Shown here piece after piece: positions 12,701-27,700 of a DNA stretch of 64,000 nt. Under the pieces are notes generated by a model. That model made no database searches. It was not told where the DNA came from and saw nothing but the letters and a program-made list of their open reading frames with translations. The position numbers and the translations under genes are program-made. The number at the start of each line of letters is the position of its first letter. Positions within the stretch are counted from its first letter, which is position 1. Source of the DNA: Leuctra nigra (taxonomy: Eukaryota > Arthropoda > Insecta > Plecoptera > Leuctridae); assembly GCA_934045905.1 (NCBI GenBank), contig OW203770.1, forward strand, positions 3,720,001 through 3,784,000, written 5' to 3'.

Positions 12701-15700
12701 TTTGGGGGTTCTACATTGTTTTGGCAAACCATATTTTCACTTTCCACTACGTATTTGATGTTGTAGTATCTTTCAATAATAAGATCAGTAATTGCAGTGC
12801 AGCCCTTCTTCTTGTTCAACATTTAGACAACATTATTATCATTGGGCTATTACCAGCCTTGCCTTTGTTCATTATTTTGGAATATGCAGTTTGTAACTTT
12901 TCTGCTGAGGTAAATATTCAAGTAAAGTCCTTCAAATCGTTGAAAACAAAATATTTGCAGAACGTTTATTTTAATGAATACTAAAAAAAAAAAAAATCCG
13001 GAAAAATAAGCCAGGGACCAGATTGACAAAAAGTATTATCTCCTAATACGTACTATCTTTGGTATTATCTTTCATTTAACATGGTGTTTTTGGTATTAAA
13101 TCAAAAGATAATACGTATTAGCAGATAATACCTTTCGTGAATCCAGCCCCAGGAAAATTTTCCGACTCACATCTCTAATAATACAATCATTTTATTCTTT
13201 TATTTTTTAATCAACCCACAAAACACAACAAATTCTATTCTTCCACACATTTAATTGTTTTTTCAAATGATTTTGGTGCAGGAGTAGTGACAACACACTT
13301 CTAATATTTTTCGACGCAGAAAAGAATGCCGAAATAACTTTGAAGATGATTTTACTTCAATGCACCTAAGTATGCTCCAATCAAGACCTACAAAGCTTCT
13401 CCCCCCCCCCCCCCCCATCTAACCACTGGCCTGAACTCTTTTCTTGTCCTATCAGCCCTGTTAAATATTTTCAGTTATCAATCTCAACGTTATTCAATCC
13501 CTTCAATTGTAAACATGCAAGTAAATTTACAGTAACAGTGAAAGTAACTGCTGTCAATATTAAAGTAACTGTAACTTAACAATGATACTAGTCATACAAA
13601 AAGTCCCTGTATCGGTGTTACATTTGAAACCCCTGTAACAGTAGCTGTAACACTGTTAGAATTTTGAGCAAGTAATTTGAGTAACTATAACACTGCTATT
13701 TTTTAAAAGTAACTTTCACAACTCTGCTTTTTAAGAGGGCTGGGTAGTGATTTTGACCTCGAAGAGTTTTTTAATCGATTATTATCAATATCTTTCACCA
13801 ATGTAATTGTTAACAAAATAGGTCTTTGTACGAGTATTCAGAACAGTTCAATGAAAATAATTTCATAGTTTGGAATAAGTTATTAGTTTTATTTTGTCCA
13901 ACAGATGTTTAGTGCCATAATTTTACTAATTTTCAGGCACTAAACGTGTGTAGGACAAAGTAAATCTAATAAACCATTACAAGCTATGGAATTATTTTCA
14001 TTTAACTGTTCTAAATACTCGTAAAAAGCCTTATTTTGTCAATTACATTGGTAAAAGATATTGATATAAATCGATTAAAAAACTCTTCAAGGTCAAACTC
14101 ACTACCCAGCCGTATTAAGGTAGTACCTTCATTATACATATACAAAAAAAAAATGAAATTACAAGTTCAGAAAACGTTTTCCTACATTTCAACTATATTT
14201 ATTGTATAAATGAATCATAAAATGTAATTTAACTTGTAACCCCTGTCGTATAGCGAGGTTTCAATTTATTGCCTTCCGAGAATGAACAAAACTGTAACAC
14301 AGGAGGTATAGGGAAATCATTTAGTTTTTGGTTAATAACAATTTTAAAATAGCACACGTTGGTATTGTTTTCAATTTTTTTCCTTATAGAATGTCCAACT
14401 ATCTATCTAGAAATCAGTTTTTGAAAAAACGTTGAACCTCAGTAAAATTCAAAACTCAAAAATAGCATGGAAATCGTCATAATTTTAATGGCCCCCATAA
14501 GACTACATGTTAAAAATAGGAATTTATAACTACAAACTCTCAAAATCTAGACACGAGAAGTTGTTCATATTCCCCAGTATCGTGTAAATAGTGATTATTG
14601 ATACCTCTGCCAAAAATAGGCTTATTTGGAAGATATGAGATATCAGTTGTGCTACCTTAATATCCTGAGCACTTACCCATAACTAAAGTCGCATACCTCG
14701 TGTTGTTGTTGGCACGACTTCAATAACCTCCATATGTCCGCTACAGTTGAATCCATCGTTTTCAAGACACGACTTGTTACAGGAAGCAAGTGGCAATGCA
14801 ACGGTGGGCAGAGTATCTCCGCAATGGCATTCATAGCTGGGGAAGATCAATCGTATACATGATCACAGCGCATGGGCAGGGTTGCAAGACCAAAAACAAA
14901 TCATGTCAAAAACTTTCCAAAATAGTTACAATTCAGTTAAATATCAAAAAAAAATTATAATTTTTTTGATATTTTTTTAATTTATAATTTCCCAAAGCTA
15001 TTAAACTGCGATTCAAAATTGCACTTAAATGAATGACAATGATCCAAAATTTTCTCGGGGCTACCCCCCCCCCCTAGCCTCTTGTTTTCCACTGTGGTTT
15101 TTCAAAATATTAGTAATGTCCGGCCCCCTCCCCCGAAATGTAATCCTGGATACGCCCTTGGGATGGGGGAAGTCTAGGTCTTGTTGACTATAGAAATGCC
15201 AGGATCTGTAGGGCAGCTTCGTTGGGCCGAGATGAATAACATTTTTTTAAGTAACCAAAATGTCCGTGAGATGGCGCCAGCGGTTATAGGTAACATCTTT
15301 GGTAGTAACTAAAATGAGTTTTAAAGAGTTTAATGACTAATTTATGTATTAATATCCTTTGGTAGTCTGTTGTAATCTCAAATACATTTAAAAATGTAAA
15401 TTACAGTGTCCTACGTGCATAATATCTTTGTAAAACGAAATGTCATCATTGACCCAACATAGTTTCCATTTTTTCACATTTTCGTCATCTTGCCGCGTTC
15501 TAATATCTGCCCAGTAAATAGTTTTCACATGAAAACAAGAGACGACTTCAGGCTACATCTTTGTACTATGTACATTTTTGGATTTTTTTGGTTTTTTGTT
15601 AATTTTTGGATCATTTTTAATAATGTACGGCACTCTGTGCCGTAATTTTTTGTACCGGAAATCAAAGCCGGAAATGACGTCATTTTGTTACCTATCTAGG

Positions 15701-18700
15701 CCCAACGTCGGATTAGATCTGTTGGTACTGACCTGCCATCTGCGCCCATGTAATTGTGACGTTGACAGATTCCTACGCACACTTCAGGAGAACTCGATTC
15801 ATCTACGTCTTGCACAGTCTCCCATGAATGTGCACTGACTCTGTCGTAGCATCCCACTACGGCGTTGTATTCGGTATCTGTAAAATACTATTAACGTGGC
15901 TCAACCGATCGAACATTAACAAATATATATTTTTTTAAATTACATCATGAATTACTTTTTCCAACATTTCAACTATGTAGTATAAAAGAGTGATTAAATG
16001 TAATTTAACTTGCAACTCCTGTCTGCAAGGTTTCAATTTATTGCCTTCCGAGAATGAACAAAACTTTAACACAGGAGGTATAGGGAAATCTTTTCGTTTT
16101 TGGTTTATAACTTTTAAAATAGCACACGTTGGTATTGTTCTAATTTTTTTCCTAATAGAATGTCCAACTAACTATCTATTAGAAAATAAATACATGCAAA
16201 TGCATATTAAGATGGATTTTCAAGCGAGCGTAGCAAGCGTCTTCATTTAAAACTTATGGCTCAAATCTATGTTTTTTTTTATTTGTGCATTTGGCGTTTT
16301 CTGCCAAACGAAGTAACGGATCAGGACAATTTTTTTACAATATTTATATTACTATTCTGGTTATAATCAAAATGATTTTCAGCAAGTTCGGTCCATTGGT
16401 TTCATCGGAAACTTGATGTAGTTGATACTGTGCTTGGCAATGGGGGTGAAAGAAACTCTGTGTGTCAATATAACTACTATTCTTTGACCGATCATCACCA
16501 AATTTTACACATTCATTGGGACCAGCATTACATATAGTATTAAGTATTTTTGATCCTCTCAGACAAACCTGTAATGAACTTCAAGAGTTTTATATTTCAA
16601 AGAATCATCATCAGTAAAATGTCAATGTCAAAATGAAACTAGCAAAGATTTTTTATAACACTGCTACCTTGATAAATTCATTAGAAATGTTGTCTAATTT
16701 TAATCTAAGTACCACAATGAACACTTCATATACCAAATAAAATCACATGGGAGATGAAAGAGTAAAATTACATCTATTTTGACATTCGGTGGTGTTTTTC
16801 CTTCATTTACCTGATCGGGTTCTTAGCCGTGTGGGCATTTCGTCTAATATTACCGTGATTATTCAGGAATTATTTACGGAATTTAGGGTAGATCATGCTT
16901 AGATGTTCTGTACATCCGTACTCGCTTATCAACGCGTTACACCGAGCGTTTTCCTTGTAATCTAGTGGAGCGGTCGCTCCACCCAGCCAAGTCGTACTAT
17001 ACACTCACAGTCACTCAACATACCGTAAATGCCTAATAAACTGAGGAGCAGACCAAACACTTTTACTGTAAGCAACAACATGGCATTTTCGGCCTACTGG
17101 ATCTTAAAATTGGAAAATCTCACATTGTTGTGAAATGTCTTAATTTCGAGCTATGGCCCACCCCACCCCATATACCAAATTTGGGAACAACCGGTTTTGC
17201 CATTTGCGAGCTAGAGGGCCATGAAAACAGTGAAATTATACCCCTTCTTAAAGCTATCTGATGATGATTCAGATATCAGGAAACACTGTTGACAGGGCCA
17301 CAGCCTAAACGGCTGAACCGATCGACCTGAAACTTTTACCACATATGCACTTTTGGCGTTTGATGATACCTTGCCTCTTGTGATTTTTTGTGCCGCCATT
17401 TTTAAACCGGAAGTGACGTCATAACTCAAAAACGTCTGGACCGATTAGAACGAAATTAGCGCCATTCGATTTAGATGGTCATCTATATGAAGTATCAATA
17501 AATAAAATATTATTTTCTTATTTTCTAAACCGGAAGTGACGTCATAAATACGCAATATTTAACTTATTTCAACAAATTATACTTAAAATACACACATAAT
17601 TAACTTACATTGTAACATAGACAATACAATTTATATATTCAAGGTAGCAGTGTTCTCAGCCGCCATTCCTGAAACCGGAAGTGACGTCATATATCTAAAA
17701 CGCCTGTACCGATTGCAACTGAACTAGCTCCTGCGTATTCATTCTGCTATTTATATGAAAAATCAATTGTGAAAAATGAATAAATAAATTAATGATACCG
17801 GAAATGGCGGCAGGAACCACTAAATGAAACCGGAAGTGACGTCATATATTACAAACGGCATGACCGATTTTACGGTAATATAGGGATTAGGAATTCAGAT
17901 GGTCGTTTATGAAGGTATCAACTAGATAAAACTAGATTGTTTTCTTATTACCTATACCGGAATTCGGCCGCTATTTCAAAACCGGAAGTGACGTCATGTA
18001 TCGAAAACGGCTGGATCGATTATAACGAAACTTAAGCCATTCTTCTTGGATAATCAATTTCATCTTATACCAAACGCAACTTTTCATAGTAACCAAATCG
18101 GTTGAGGCGTATTTTTTTAAAGAAATTAGTCCCTGCTCGGACATGTGCTACAAGCTGTATGAATAAACTAACAAAAGAAGTGATATCCCAGAAAAAACAC
18201 TCCGTGTAAAAATACCAGCCAAGTCTCTTTAACTATAAAAAAATAGAAGAAATCTAAAAATTCAGCACTGAAAAGGAGTGACATCAAAAAAGGAGCCAAG
18301 TCAACGAATTTTCCAAATTTGAATCGTACCATTGAAATAAAAATATCAACCATCGAAAAATACTTAAAAAAATGACTTGGCGCATCGTTTTTTTAAAGAC
18401 ATTTTTCTATTCTTAAGCTTATGCCACTCACATACTACCTAGTTCAGAAATGCCTAGAAAAATTGGGACAAAACTTTCAAATTAAATATTGAACATTCTG
18501 TAAAATATTTTAAATTTAAATATAAGTACGCAAAGAAACATAGCATTGTCTTACAAGCAATAAATACAGAACAGTTGTGTTTGTGATTGGTAGGTACCTA
18601 TAGTTTTGTGGGTACATCAACATACCTACTACAGCATTATACTTTGAACCTTCTCGCCGTGTAATTAATTGCTATTAATTAACATTTTATACCAAAAAAA

Positions 18701-21700
18701 TTCATAAATTACATAACGTATTACTTTAGATAAAAATCTAGTCAGTAATTATTTGAGCAGCATGGCTCAGTGCACTAGTCACTTATACAAATCTCATTGA
18801 CGGCCTTCTTGTAATGAGCGCTTTCGCTATTTCCCTCAGTCACGATATTGAGAAGTCTTCTATTAATATGACCCTAGAAATAGTGGCAATAACGAATAGA
18901 CTAGGCCGCTTCCGTTTATTCGTTATTCGTTTATCCGTTTATTTCCTCTGAATATTGACAAAATACCAAAACTGCCAGTAGGTAAGAGTACTAGTTATAT
19001 TAAAACGTAGTATGATTCGTCGATAATGAATGTGATATACTCAGGAAAATATACTTGTAGAGTTCTTCCTATACTTTTAGGATAGAAAAGTGTCTTTAAA
19101 AAAACGATGCGCCAAGTCCTTTTTTTAAGTATTTCTCGGGGGTTGATATTTTTATTTCAATGGTACGATTAAAATTTGGAAAATTCGTTGACTTGGCTCC
19201 TTTTTTGATATCACTCCTTTTCAGTGCTGAATTTTTAGATTTCTTCTATTTTTTTTATAGTTAAAGAGACTTGGCTGGTATTTTTACACGGAGTGTTTTT
19301 TCTGGGTTATATATTAGTAGGAGCGGAAGTTTATTCAGGTACATGACTTATTTCAGTCATTACTACAAGTCACCTACTGAGATATGTTGAAGTCGTAACT
19401 TTGTACACCTCCATTGCCAGATCTCCCCCGCAAGTGTGTCTGGAGTCACCCGGGCAGCTCATGTTGCAGCGTACACTTGGCAACGTTGTGCTGGGCAGAA
19501 TATCAACGCAGTAGCATTGCGTGCTGACAGTGATCAAACATGTTATGATTACAGCTCATCAAATTAACTGCAGAGAAACATTTGAAGGGTGTAACCTTCA
19601 AATGTATTAAAACTTATGGCTCAATTTTTTTTTTTTTTGCATATGGCGTCTCCTGCCAAACGAAGTAACGGATCAGGCCAGTTTTTGAACAAAACTTATA
19701 TTACTATTCTGGTTGTGGTCAAAATGATTTTCAGCAAGATTGGTTCATTGATTTGATCGGAAACTTGATGTGTAGTTGATATGCTTGGCATTGGGGATGA
19801 AAGAAACTCTGTGTGTCAATCGTTTTACCAATCATCACCAAATTTTGCTTGGTCATTCGTACCAGCATTATAAGTGTTTTTTGACAAATTTGTGAAAATC
19901 TATAATGAACTTCAAGAGTAATAGACATGTTACTGACATTTGTATGCTTAATTAAAAATGGCCTGTAGCCACTCCACTATTTGACCTATCAAAATATGGT
20001 CTTCGGTAAATCTGATCAATATTATATTTTGCATGGTCGTTAAGACCAACATTGTTTCTTTATTATACAAATTTTCAGCCCAATCAGTGAAGAACATATG
20101 CAGTTATTGACAGTTTCAATGACTGTCAGAAATGAAGTATCGAAATGAATATTTTCCACTGCAACTGGATCTGATTTGCTTTATGTAGTTACCAAAGTGT
20201 ATAGATTGCTATTCTTAAGTTTCAATAGACACAGATACTTTTATGTTGATTGAGTGGATCATATTTCAATTCAATATGGATGTATTTATATGTTTCTGTG
20301 CGTTTGGTACGGAATTCCTGTTAGGAGAATTTGCACTATCCGTGCTCGCTCATCAACGCGTTACACTGAGCGTTTTCCCAGTAGGAAATATTGCCAAAAA
20401 GTCTTGAAAAACGCAATTGAAATACCGATTTGTATGGAAGATACAAGTTTCAACATAAAGCTTCGTTTATCACAGTTTCATCCGAATGTTACTTAGAAAT
20501 AGGTATATTAAACAAACAAACGGGCTTGTTAAGAGTCTACGATACTTGATGAAATCCATGCTTTATGAAGCACAAAAAGTCGGCCCCTACTTTTTTTAAC
20601 GGCTTTACCGATTGTCTTCAAATTTTCACAGATTATAGATAAATAATAAATCTGTGCCTCTATTGGGCCACAGTGTTACTTTTTGTTTAGTATTTTCAGG
20701 GCAGAGGTGCCAAAAGGTCCCATATATTGCTCATCTCCTCAACATGAGTAAAACATTTTTTTTTTTGAATCACTAGAGGCACAGATTTACTCTTTATCTC
20801 TATGTTGTAAAAATTTGGAGACAATCGGTCAAGCCATAAAGAAAAACGTAGGGGCCACCTTTTTATGTTTTTTGTGGTTTTAAATATTTGAATTAAAATA
20901 ACTTACTTGACAGCAGTATATGCAACATGCAACACACGATAAAATGTCACAAATGTCACGTACAACTCATAGCCAATGCATTTTCATGCATTTCTAGGAT
21001 TTTTTCTACATCCGAATCGGAAATTTCAGCGAGTACTGTCGACTCTTAAGAGGCAAACGGAAGTGAGCGGGAATCGCACGGTTCGTCAGGCGTTTTTTTT
21101 TTGAAATTTTGTCTTCCCACTAAATAGTTTTAAAAAATCAGATAGTAACGACCCATAACAGCCTAATTGAGCGAGCGAAGCGAGCGTCTCCATTTGGCTC
21201 TTTTGGCACGGACCTCTGTTTTTTTTTTTTGTTTTTTTTTTTTTCTGTGACTGACGATATACAGGTCAGAGTTTTTCTTCGATCGAGCTGAAATTTTGCA
21301 CACATGTACGTAACATTTCTGATTGTTGCAGACCCTAATTTTTTTGAAATCCATTGATTGGTTCAAATTTAAAAAAAATTAACTTTCGATTGGTTGTTTT
21401 GATCAAATTGAAATTTTGACAAGTCATTACCCCCAACATTGTACCCAATCAAACAAAGTTTCAGCCAAATCCTCCCATTGGTTAAAATTTAAAACCATCT
21501 TTCCTGTGTTTTTAGAAATTTAAACTATAACCGATTGAACGATCAACTTATAACTTCGCATGATGGTTGGGTCCAACATTATCTGCATTTTTGACAATTT
21601 TCATACTAATCTGTGTTTAAATCCAAACGTTATTGACATTTTACGGACTATTAGCGTGTTGGCTGTCAAATTCACGGCGACTTCGACTCTTCAGTTCAAG

Positions 21701-24700
21701 GCAAGGTAGTTAGAGCAGAAACTTTCAAACGCAAATGAAACTGATAATGACCGTTCAACAGTCGATCTGATATTGTGTAGACACACTTATATCATATGAG
21801 TGGTCTCAGGTATATTTTTTGAAGGAGATCCTGTGATTTTTGAAAATTAACACGGAACAGTTCAATCATAAAGGTTCAATTGATCAACTTAAAGCTTTGC
21901 ATGGTTATTTGGACCAATATTTTAGGAATGTTTTGAGATTTCTATACAAATCTGTGGCGAAATTTTAGAATTATTGGCTTTTAATGACATTTTCGATAGA
22001 CAGAATTTCGGTTCGAGGTGTTGCGCGTATCCGTGCTCGCTCATCAACGCGTTACTCAGATTCATTGGTTAAAATTTAAATAAATATCTCCTGATAGGCT
22101 GAAAAATGAAAACGGTCTTCGATAATTCTGATCAAACTCATATTTTGCATGATCATTAAGACCAATATTGTCTCTTATTTTACAAAATTTCATCCCAATC
22201 AGTTAAGAACGTATGAAGTTATTTACATTTTTAATATCTGTCAGTAATGAAGTATCGAAATGAATGTTTTCCAGTGCCAATTGAAAATTGATTCTGATTT
22301 GCTTTATGAACCAGGTGCTTAGATGCTATTTTAAAGTTTCGATGAAAAGCATACACTTTTAAGTTGATATCATAATCAATTCCATATGGATGTATATGTT
22401 TTCTGTGCGTTGTGTACGCATTTCCGGTTCGAGAATTTGCACGTACCCGTGCTCGCTTATCAACGCGTTACACTGAGCGTTTTCCTAGTAGACTAAATAA
22501 TGCCGCACACTGGAGTTCATTATGACCTCAGTTGCGACCTCAAAGTGTTAAATACGATATTTTTAGTAAAATAATAAAACATAATCGTATTTAACACTTT
22601 GAGGTCGCACCAGACGTCATAAAGTACTCCAGTATGCGGCATTATTTAGTCTATTAGGCTGTAAAGGGTCGTTACTATCTGATTTTTTTAAATTATTTAG
22701 TGGGAAGACAAAATTTCAAAAAAACGCTCTGACGAACCGTGCGATTCCCGCTCGCTTCCGTTTGCCTCTTAAGATTCACCTGGCTTGCACGCCTGCGTAC
22801 TGGTGACCTGCGCACAGCTTCAGACACATCCGAGGTGAGTTGAAGGTCAACGCGTCTTGCCCGTGCCACACATGCGCAATGGTGTCCGCGTAGCATCCGA
22901 CACTGCCGTTGATGACGTCATCTGCAACAACATAGTTCTGTGAATCATTTGACTTAGCAATCTTAGTACACTCCTGGATACGGAAAATGGTCCGCAGTCA
23001 ATATTCACTCGACTCCTAGGCTAGTATTTATTATTTGTTCAAAGTAATCTTTCGGTTCTAAACTCACATTAACCATCCTGTCTATGTGCCAAATAATAAC
23101 ATTAAAATACATGTTAAATCCTAGCCGCAGTGCCACTTAATTATTGACTGCAGACCAATTTCAGTGTCCAGGAGTGTACATCAGAAATACATTAATATCA
23201 TGTTAATCAAGCGAGCGTAGCGAGCGTCTCCACTTGAAACTTACGGTTCGAATCTCTGTTTTTTTTTTTTTTGCATCTGGCGTCTCCTGCCGAACGAAGT
23301 AACGTATCAGGCCAATTTTTTCACAAAACTTATATTATAATTCTGGTTGTGGTCAAAATAATTTTCAGCAAGTTCGGTTTATTGGTTTCATCGCAAACTT
23401 GAGAATGGAGATGATTGAAAAACTGTGTCTAAAATATACCTAACTGCAAATGTTTGACCGATCATCACAACATTTTGGATTGCCATTGGGACCAGCATTT
23501 GATATTATCTTATTTGTATTTTCACATTCTCAGACAAACCTGTAATAAACTTCAAGAGTTATATATTACAAAAGAATAATCAGTAAAATATCAATGTCAA
23601 AATGAACCGATCAAATATTATGTTTTCACGGCTTATTTGACAAATTCATTAGATCAAGGATTGTAGAGGAACAAATTTCACCTTAATTCACATTCAATAC
23701 TAATCAACAGGCGCATAGGAACTTTATTTTGAGTGGGGGGGGGGATCAAAATCATCGAGGATCGATTGATGTCAGGAAAAGGACGTGCGCCGGTACAAGG
23801 GGAGAGGGGGGGTTGCCCCTTAGCTAGCCCCGCAGGACATTTTTCAAATTTCTGATTCAAAAGAATCGAATTTGAAGCTATTTTATCATTATTTTCAAAG
23901 AAATTTAAAATATTTGATGCAATATTATGTGAAAACGTAAGACAATTGTTCTATAAAACCCCGAATTACCCTGCATTTTTTTTTTGTAAAAAAAAATTAT
24001 CGTATTCAATGTTATTTTGGCATTTTTTTTAAAGAAATTTACTATGTGGGGTGTGCAACATTCTCGGGGAAACTTTAGACAAAATGCAATATAATCTGTT
24101 AATTTTGTTAATTTATATAGCATCCCCAATGGCCCAGCATGGAAATGTTTGAATTCTAGTAAAAGTGAATCGATTATGAATCGATTTTTGAAAAAGGTTG
24201 CAATAAGCAATAGCAAATAAGCAATAAGAAAGATCTGAATGTGTTTTGGTATCTCCTTGCAATTAGGCAATAAGTAATACACCGTACGCCACCCCGCTTT
24301 CATACTCTTCTAGTTACAAGTTTCAAGTTTTAATTCATCCCTCTTTGATCATTACAAATGATATAGGATACGTTAGTCACTTTCATAACAATTAAAACAA
24401 TAATACAGAAACTGTATTAGAATTGCATTTAGAAACGCGTCAATTGAATAAAAACAATTCTTAATACAGAATCAGAATAACATAAGAAACCAGTATTCAA
24501 CTATTACTACTTCAATGTTGCTCAGCCTAATTGGGAAGTCTCCTCATTTTTTCTTAAGTTTAAATTAAAAACTAGAGGAAAAATTATAAATGTCAACACT
24601 TGTTTTCCTTGTCTATTCGAGAAAATAAGGAACACAACTGACCTCTGGTGGATTTTGTGGTACTAGGTAAATGGCGGCTATCAAGGGCGCATTTGCATAA

Positions 24701-27700
24701 ATATAAATACAAATATTTGATATTTGATATAGTTGTTTGTTATGACCAAAAAAAAATTTATAGCTTAATATAAATTTCATTTGTTTTTTTCTTTTTTCAC
24801 TGCTTTATGGAAACACGAAATGTAAAAACAAACAAATTAATCTGTGGATCTGATAGTAGCCATCTTGCCAGAAGTGGCTCCATCACGTATCACTTATTTG
24901 TGGGAATAGTTTGTCATTTTCATTGTAAAATCTTGCATTGAAATATCACCTAGAATTCAGGCTGGTAAAACGGAGTTGAACAACATGAACGATTATGACG
25001 TAGACAGCAATGTTATCAGCAACCGGTCTCATCATGATTATACATTGGGTTTATGTGATTCAATACACGTTTTTGACGTCAGTTGTCCCTTGGGTCGTTC
25101 TTGCGCTCGCGATTTATACTCATTTCATTCAGATACGACTAAAGCTTTGCTACCACGAGTATTTATCCCACAGAATTAATTTTTTATCATCGAGATCAGA
25201 AACATGTATATTTTTAAAAATCCACGTATTTATTTCATTCTACATTCTAAGAGACTTCCCTAATTTTCGATGGTATCCAACACACCAGCCGTTTTGTTGT
25301 TAAGAGTCTACGATACTTGATGAAATCCATGTTTTATGAAGCACAAAAAGACGGCTCCTACTTTTTTCTAAACAGCTTAACCGATTGTCTTCAAATTTTC
25401 ACAGATTATAGATAAATAATAAATCTGTGCCTCTAGTGAGCCAAAAGTGTAATTTTTTGTTTAGAATTTTCAGGGCAGTGGTGCCAAAAAGACTAATATA
25501 TTGCCTATGTTAGCACTTCCTCAAAACGAGAAAAAACATTTTTTATAATTTTTTTGGATCACTAGAGGCACAGATTTACTCTTTATCTCTAAGCTGTAAC
25601 AATCGGTCAAGCCGTTAAGAAAAAAGTAGGGGCCGCCTTTTTATGGTTTTTTGTGGTTTTCAATATTTGAATTAAAATAACTTACTTCACAGCAGTATAT
25701 GCAACATGCAACACACGATTTAATGTCACAAATGTCACGTACAACCCAGAGCTAATGCATTTTCATGCATTTCTAAGATTTTTTTCACATCGGAATCGAA
25801 ATTTTCTGCGAATCCTGTCGACTCTTAAGTGTTGTAGCAGTGTGTGTTACACTTACCTAGATGTGGCTTAAGAATAGATGTGAAATGAACTTCCAGCGGC
25901 CAATACGGCATACAGGGCTCATCCTCGGGGCAGTATTGTTCACAGGGTACACCGCTATACGTGAAGGTACACCCACCAGAGCGGATGTAGGTGGGAAAGT
26001 CCTCCCCACAGTAGCAATCTTCACTGAGAAGAAGAAAGGAAGTATTAAAAAACATGGATTGCATAATTATAGAATCATCCTAAGACGGCTGGGTAGTGAG
26101 TTTGACCTTGAAGAGTTTTTTAATCGGATTTTATCAATATCTTTTTCCAGTGTAATTGTTAACAAAATAGGGCTATGGACGTGAATTCAGAACAGTTCAA
26201 TGAAAATAATTTCGTAGTTTGGAATAAGTTATTAGTTTTATTTTGTCCAACAGGTGTTAAGAACCCGAAAATTTAGTAATTTTCGGGTTCTAAACACCTG
26301 TTGGACCACCACCAATTATTTTCATTGAACTGTTCTGAATTCACGTCCATAGCCCTATTTTGTTAACAATTACACTGGAAAAAGATATTGATAAAAATCG
26401 ATTAAAAAACTCGTCAAGGCCACGCTCACTACCAAGCCCTCTTAAGAGTCTACGATACTTGATGAAATCAATGTTTTATGAAGCACAAAAAGGCGGCCCC
26501 TACTTTTTTCTAAACGACTTTACCGATTGTCTTCAAATTTTCACAGGTTATAGATAAAGAGATGATCTGTGTCTCTAGTGACCACAAAGTTTTACTTTTT
26601 GTTTAATTATTTCAGGGCAGAGGTGCCAAAAAACTCATATATTGCCAATGTTAGCACCTCCTCAAAACGATAAAAAAAAATTATTTATTATTTTTTTGGA
26701 TTACTGGAGACACCTATTTACTCTGTATCTCTATGCTGTTAAATTTTGAAAACAAACGGTCAAGCCGTTAAGAATAAAGTATGGGCCGTCTTTTTACAGT
26801 TTTTCAATATTTGAATTAAAATAACTAACTTCACAGCAGTATATGCAACATGCAACACACGATTAAATGTCACAAATATCACGTACAACCCAGAGCTAAA
26901 GCATTTTCATGCATTTTTCTAGGATTTTTTTTACATCGGAATCGAAATTTTCTGCGAGTCCTGTCGACTCTTAAGGTTGTGCGCAAGCGCAAGCGATTTT
27001 GCAGCGTGTTGAAGGCACTTTTTTGGATACGATTGAAGACTAAATAAATTGTCGAAATGATTTGAAAGTTAAATCATGATTAAATAAAAGACAAACTTTA
27101 TGTTATCACTTTGTGCATTTTAAATTTTTTGCTTTGTTTTAGGTAAAGTAATCATTAGTTCATTTTGGTGAAAAATTGTCTAATTACTTGGTCGCTGGGT
27201 GCCGTATAAAATTTAATTTTAAAAATGTGCCAAGTGACAACCCCCTAGTTTTCCTTTTATTTAATCATGATTAAAATATAAGATCAATAAATAAACGGGT
27301 TTGGGTCCCCAATCGTACCGGAAATGACAAAGTTTTGCGCGGTTTTGTTAAAAAAGTGCTACTAATATACAATCAGAATTGTCATGTTAAGGTGCTGCAA
27401 GCGCGAGCGACTTTGCTGCTTTTTGTAGACACTTTTTGCGATAGATTGGAGACGAAATGGGTAGACCAAATTATTTGAAATTTTAATCGTGATTAGATAA
27501 AAGACAATCTTAGGGTTATTACTTGGTACATTATTAATTTTTTGTTTCGTTAATTAGTAATAATTAGTGGATTTTTGGTGAAAAATTAGCTTTTTTATTG
27601 TCTCCCTGGGTGCCATATAAAATTAAATTTCAAAAATATGCCAAGGGATAACCCTAAGATTGTCTTTTATCTAATTATGATTAAAATTTGAGATCAATTG

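Noticed and set aside
17406..17997. CRISPR-like regular repeats
   Set aside because: Spacing is irregular, spacers are related to each other, and the genome is eukaryotic.
21163..21366. Lysine-rich small protein repeated at 41.7 kb
   Set aside because: It is antisense translation of an A/T-tract in two near-identical Helitron-like elements, so repetition reflects the transposon.
23905..24303. 132-codon minus-strand frame
   Set aside because: Low-complexity, F/I/L/K-rich translation typical of AT-rich sequence, with no splice signals or family pattern.
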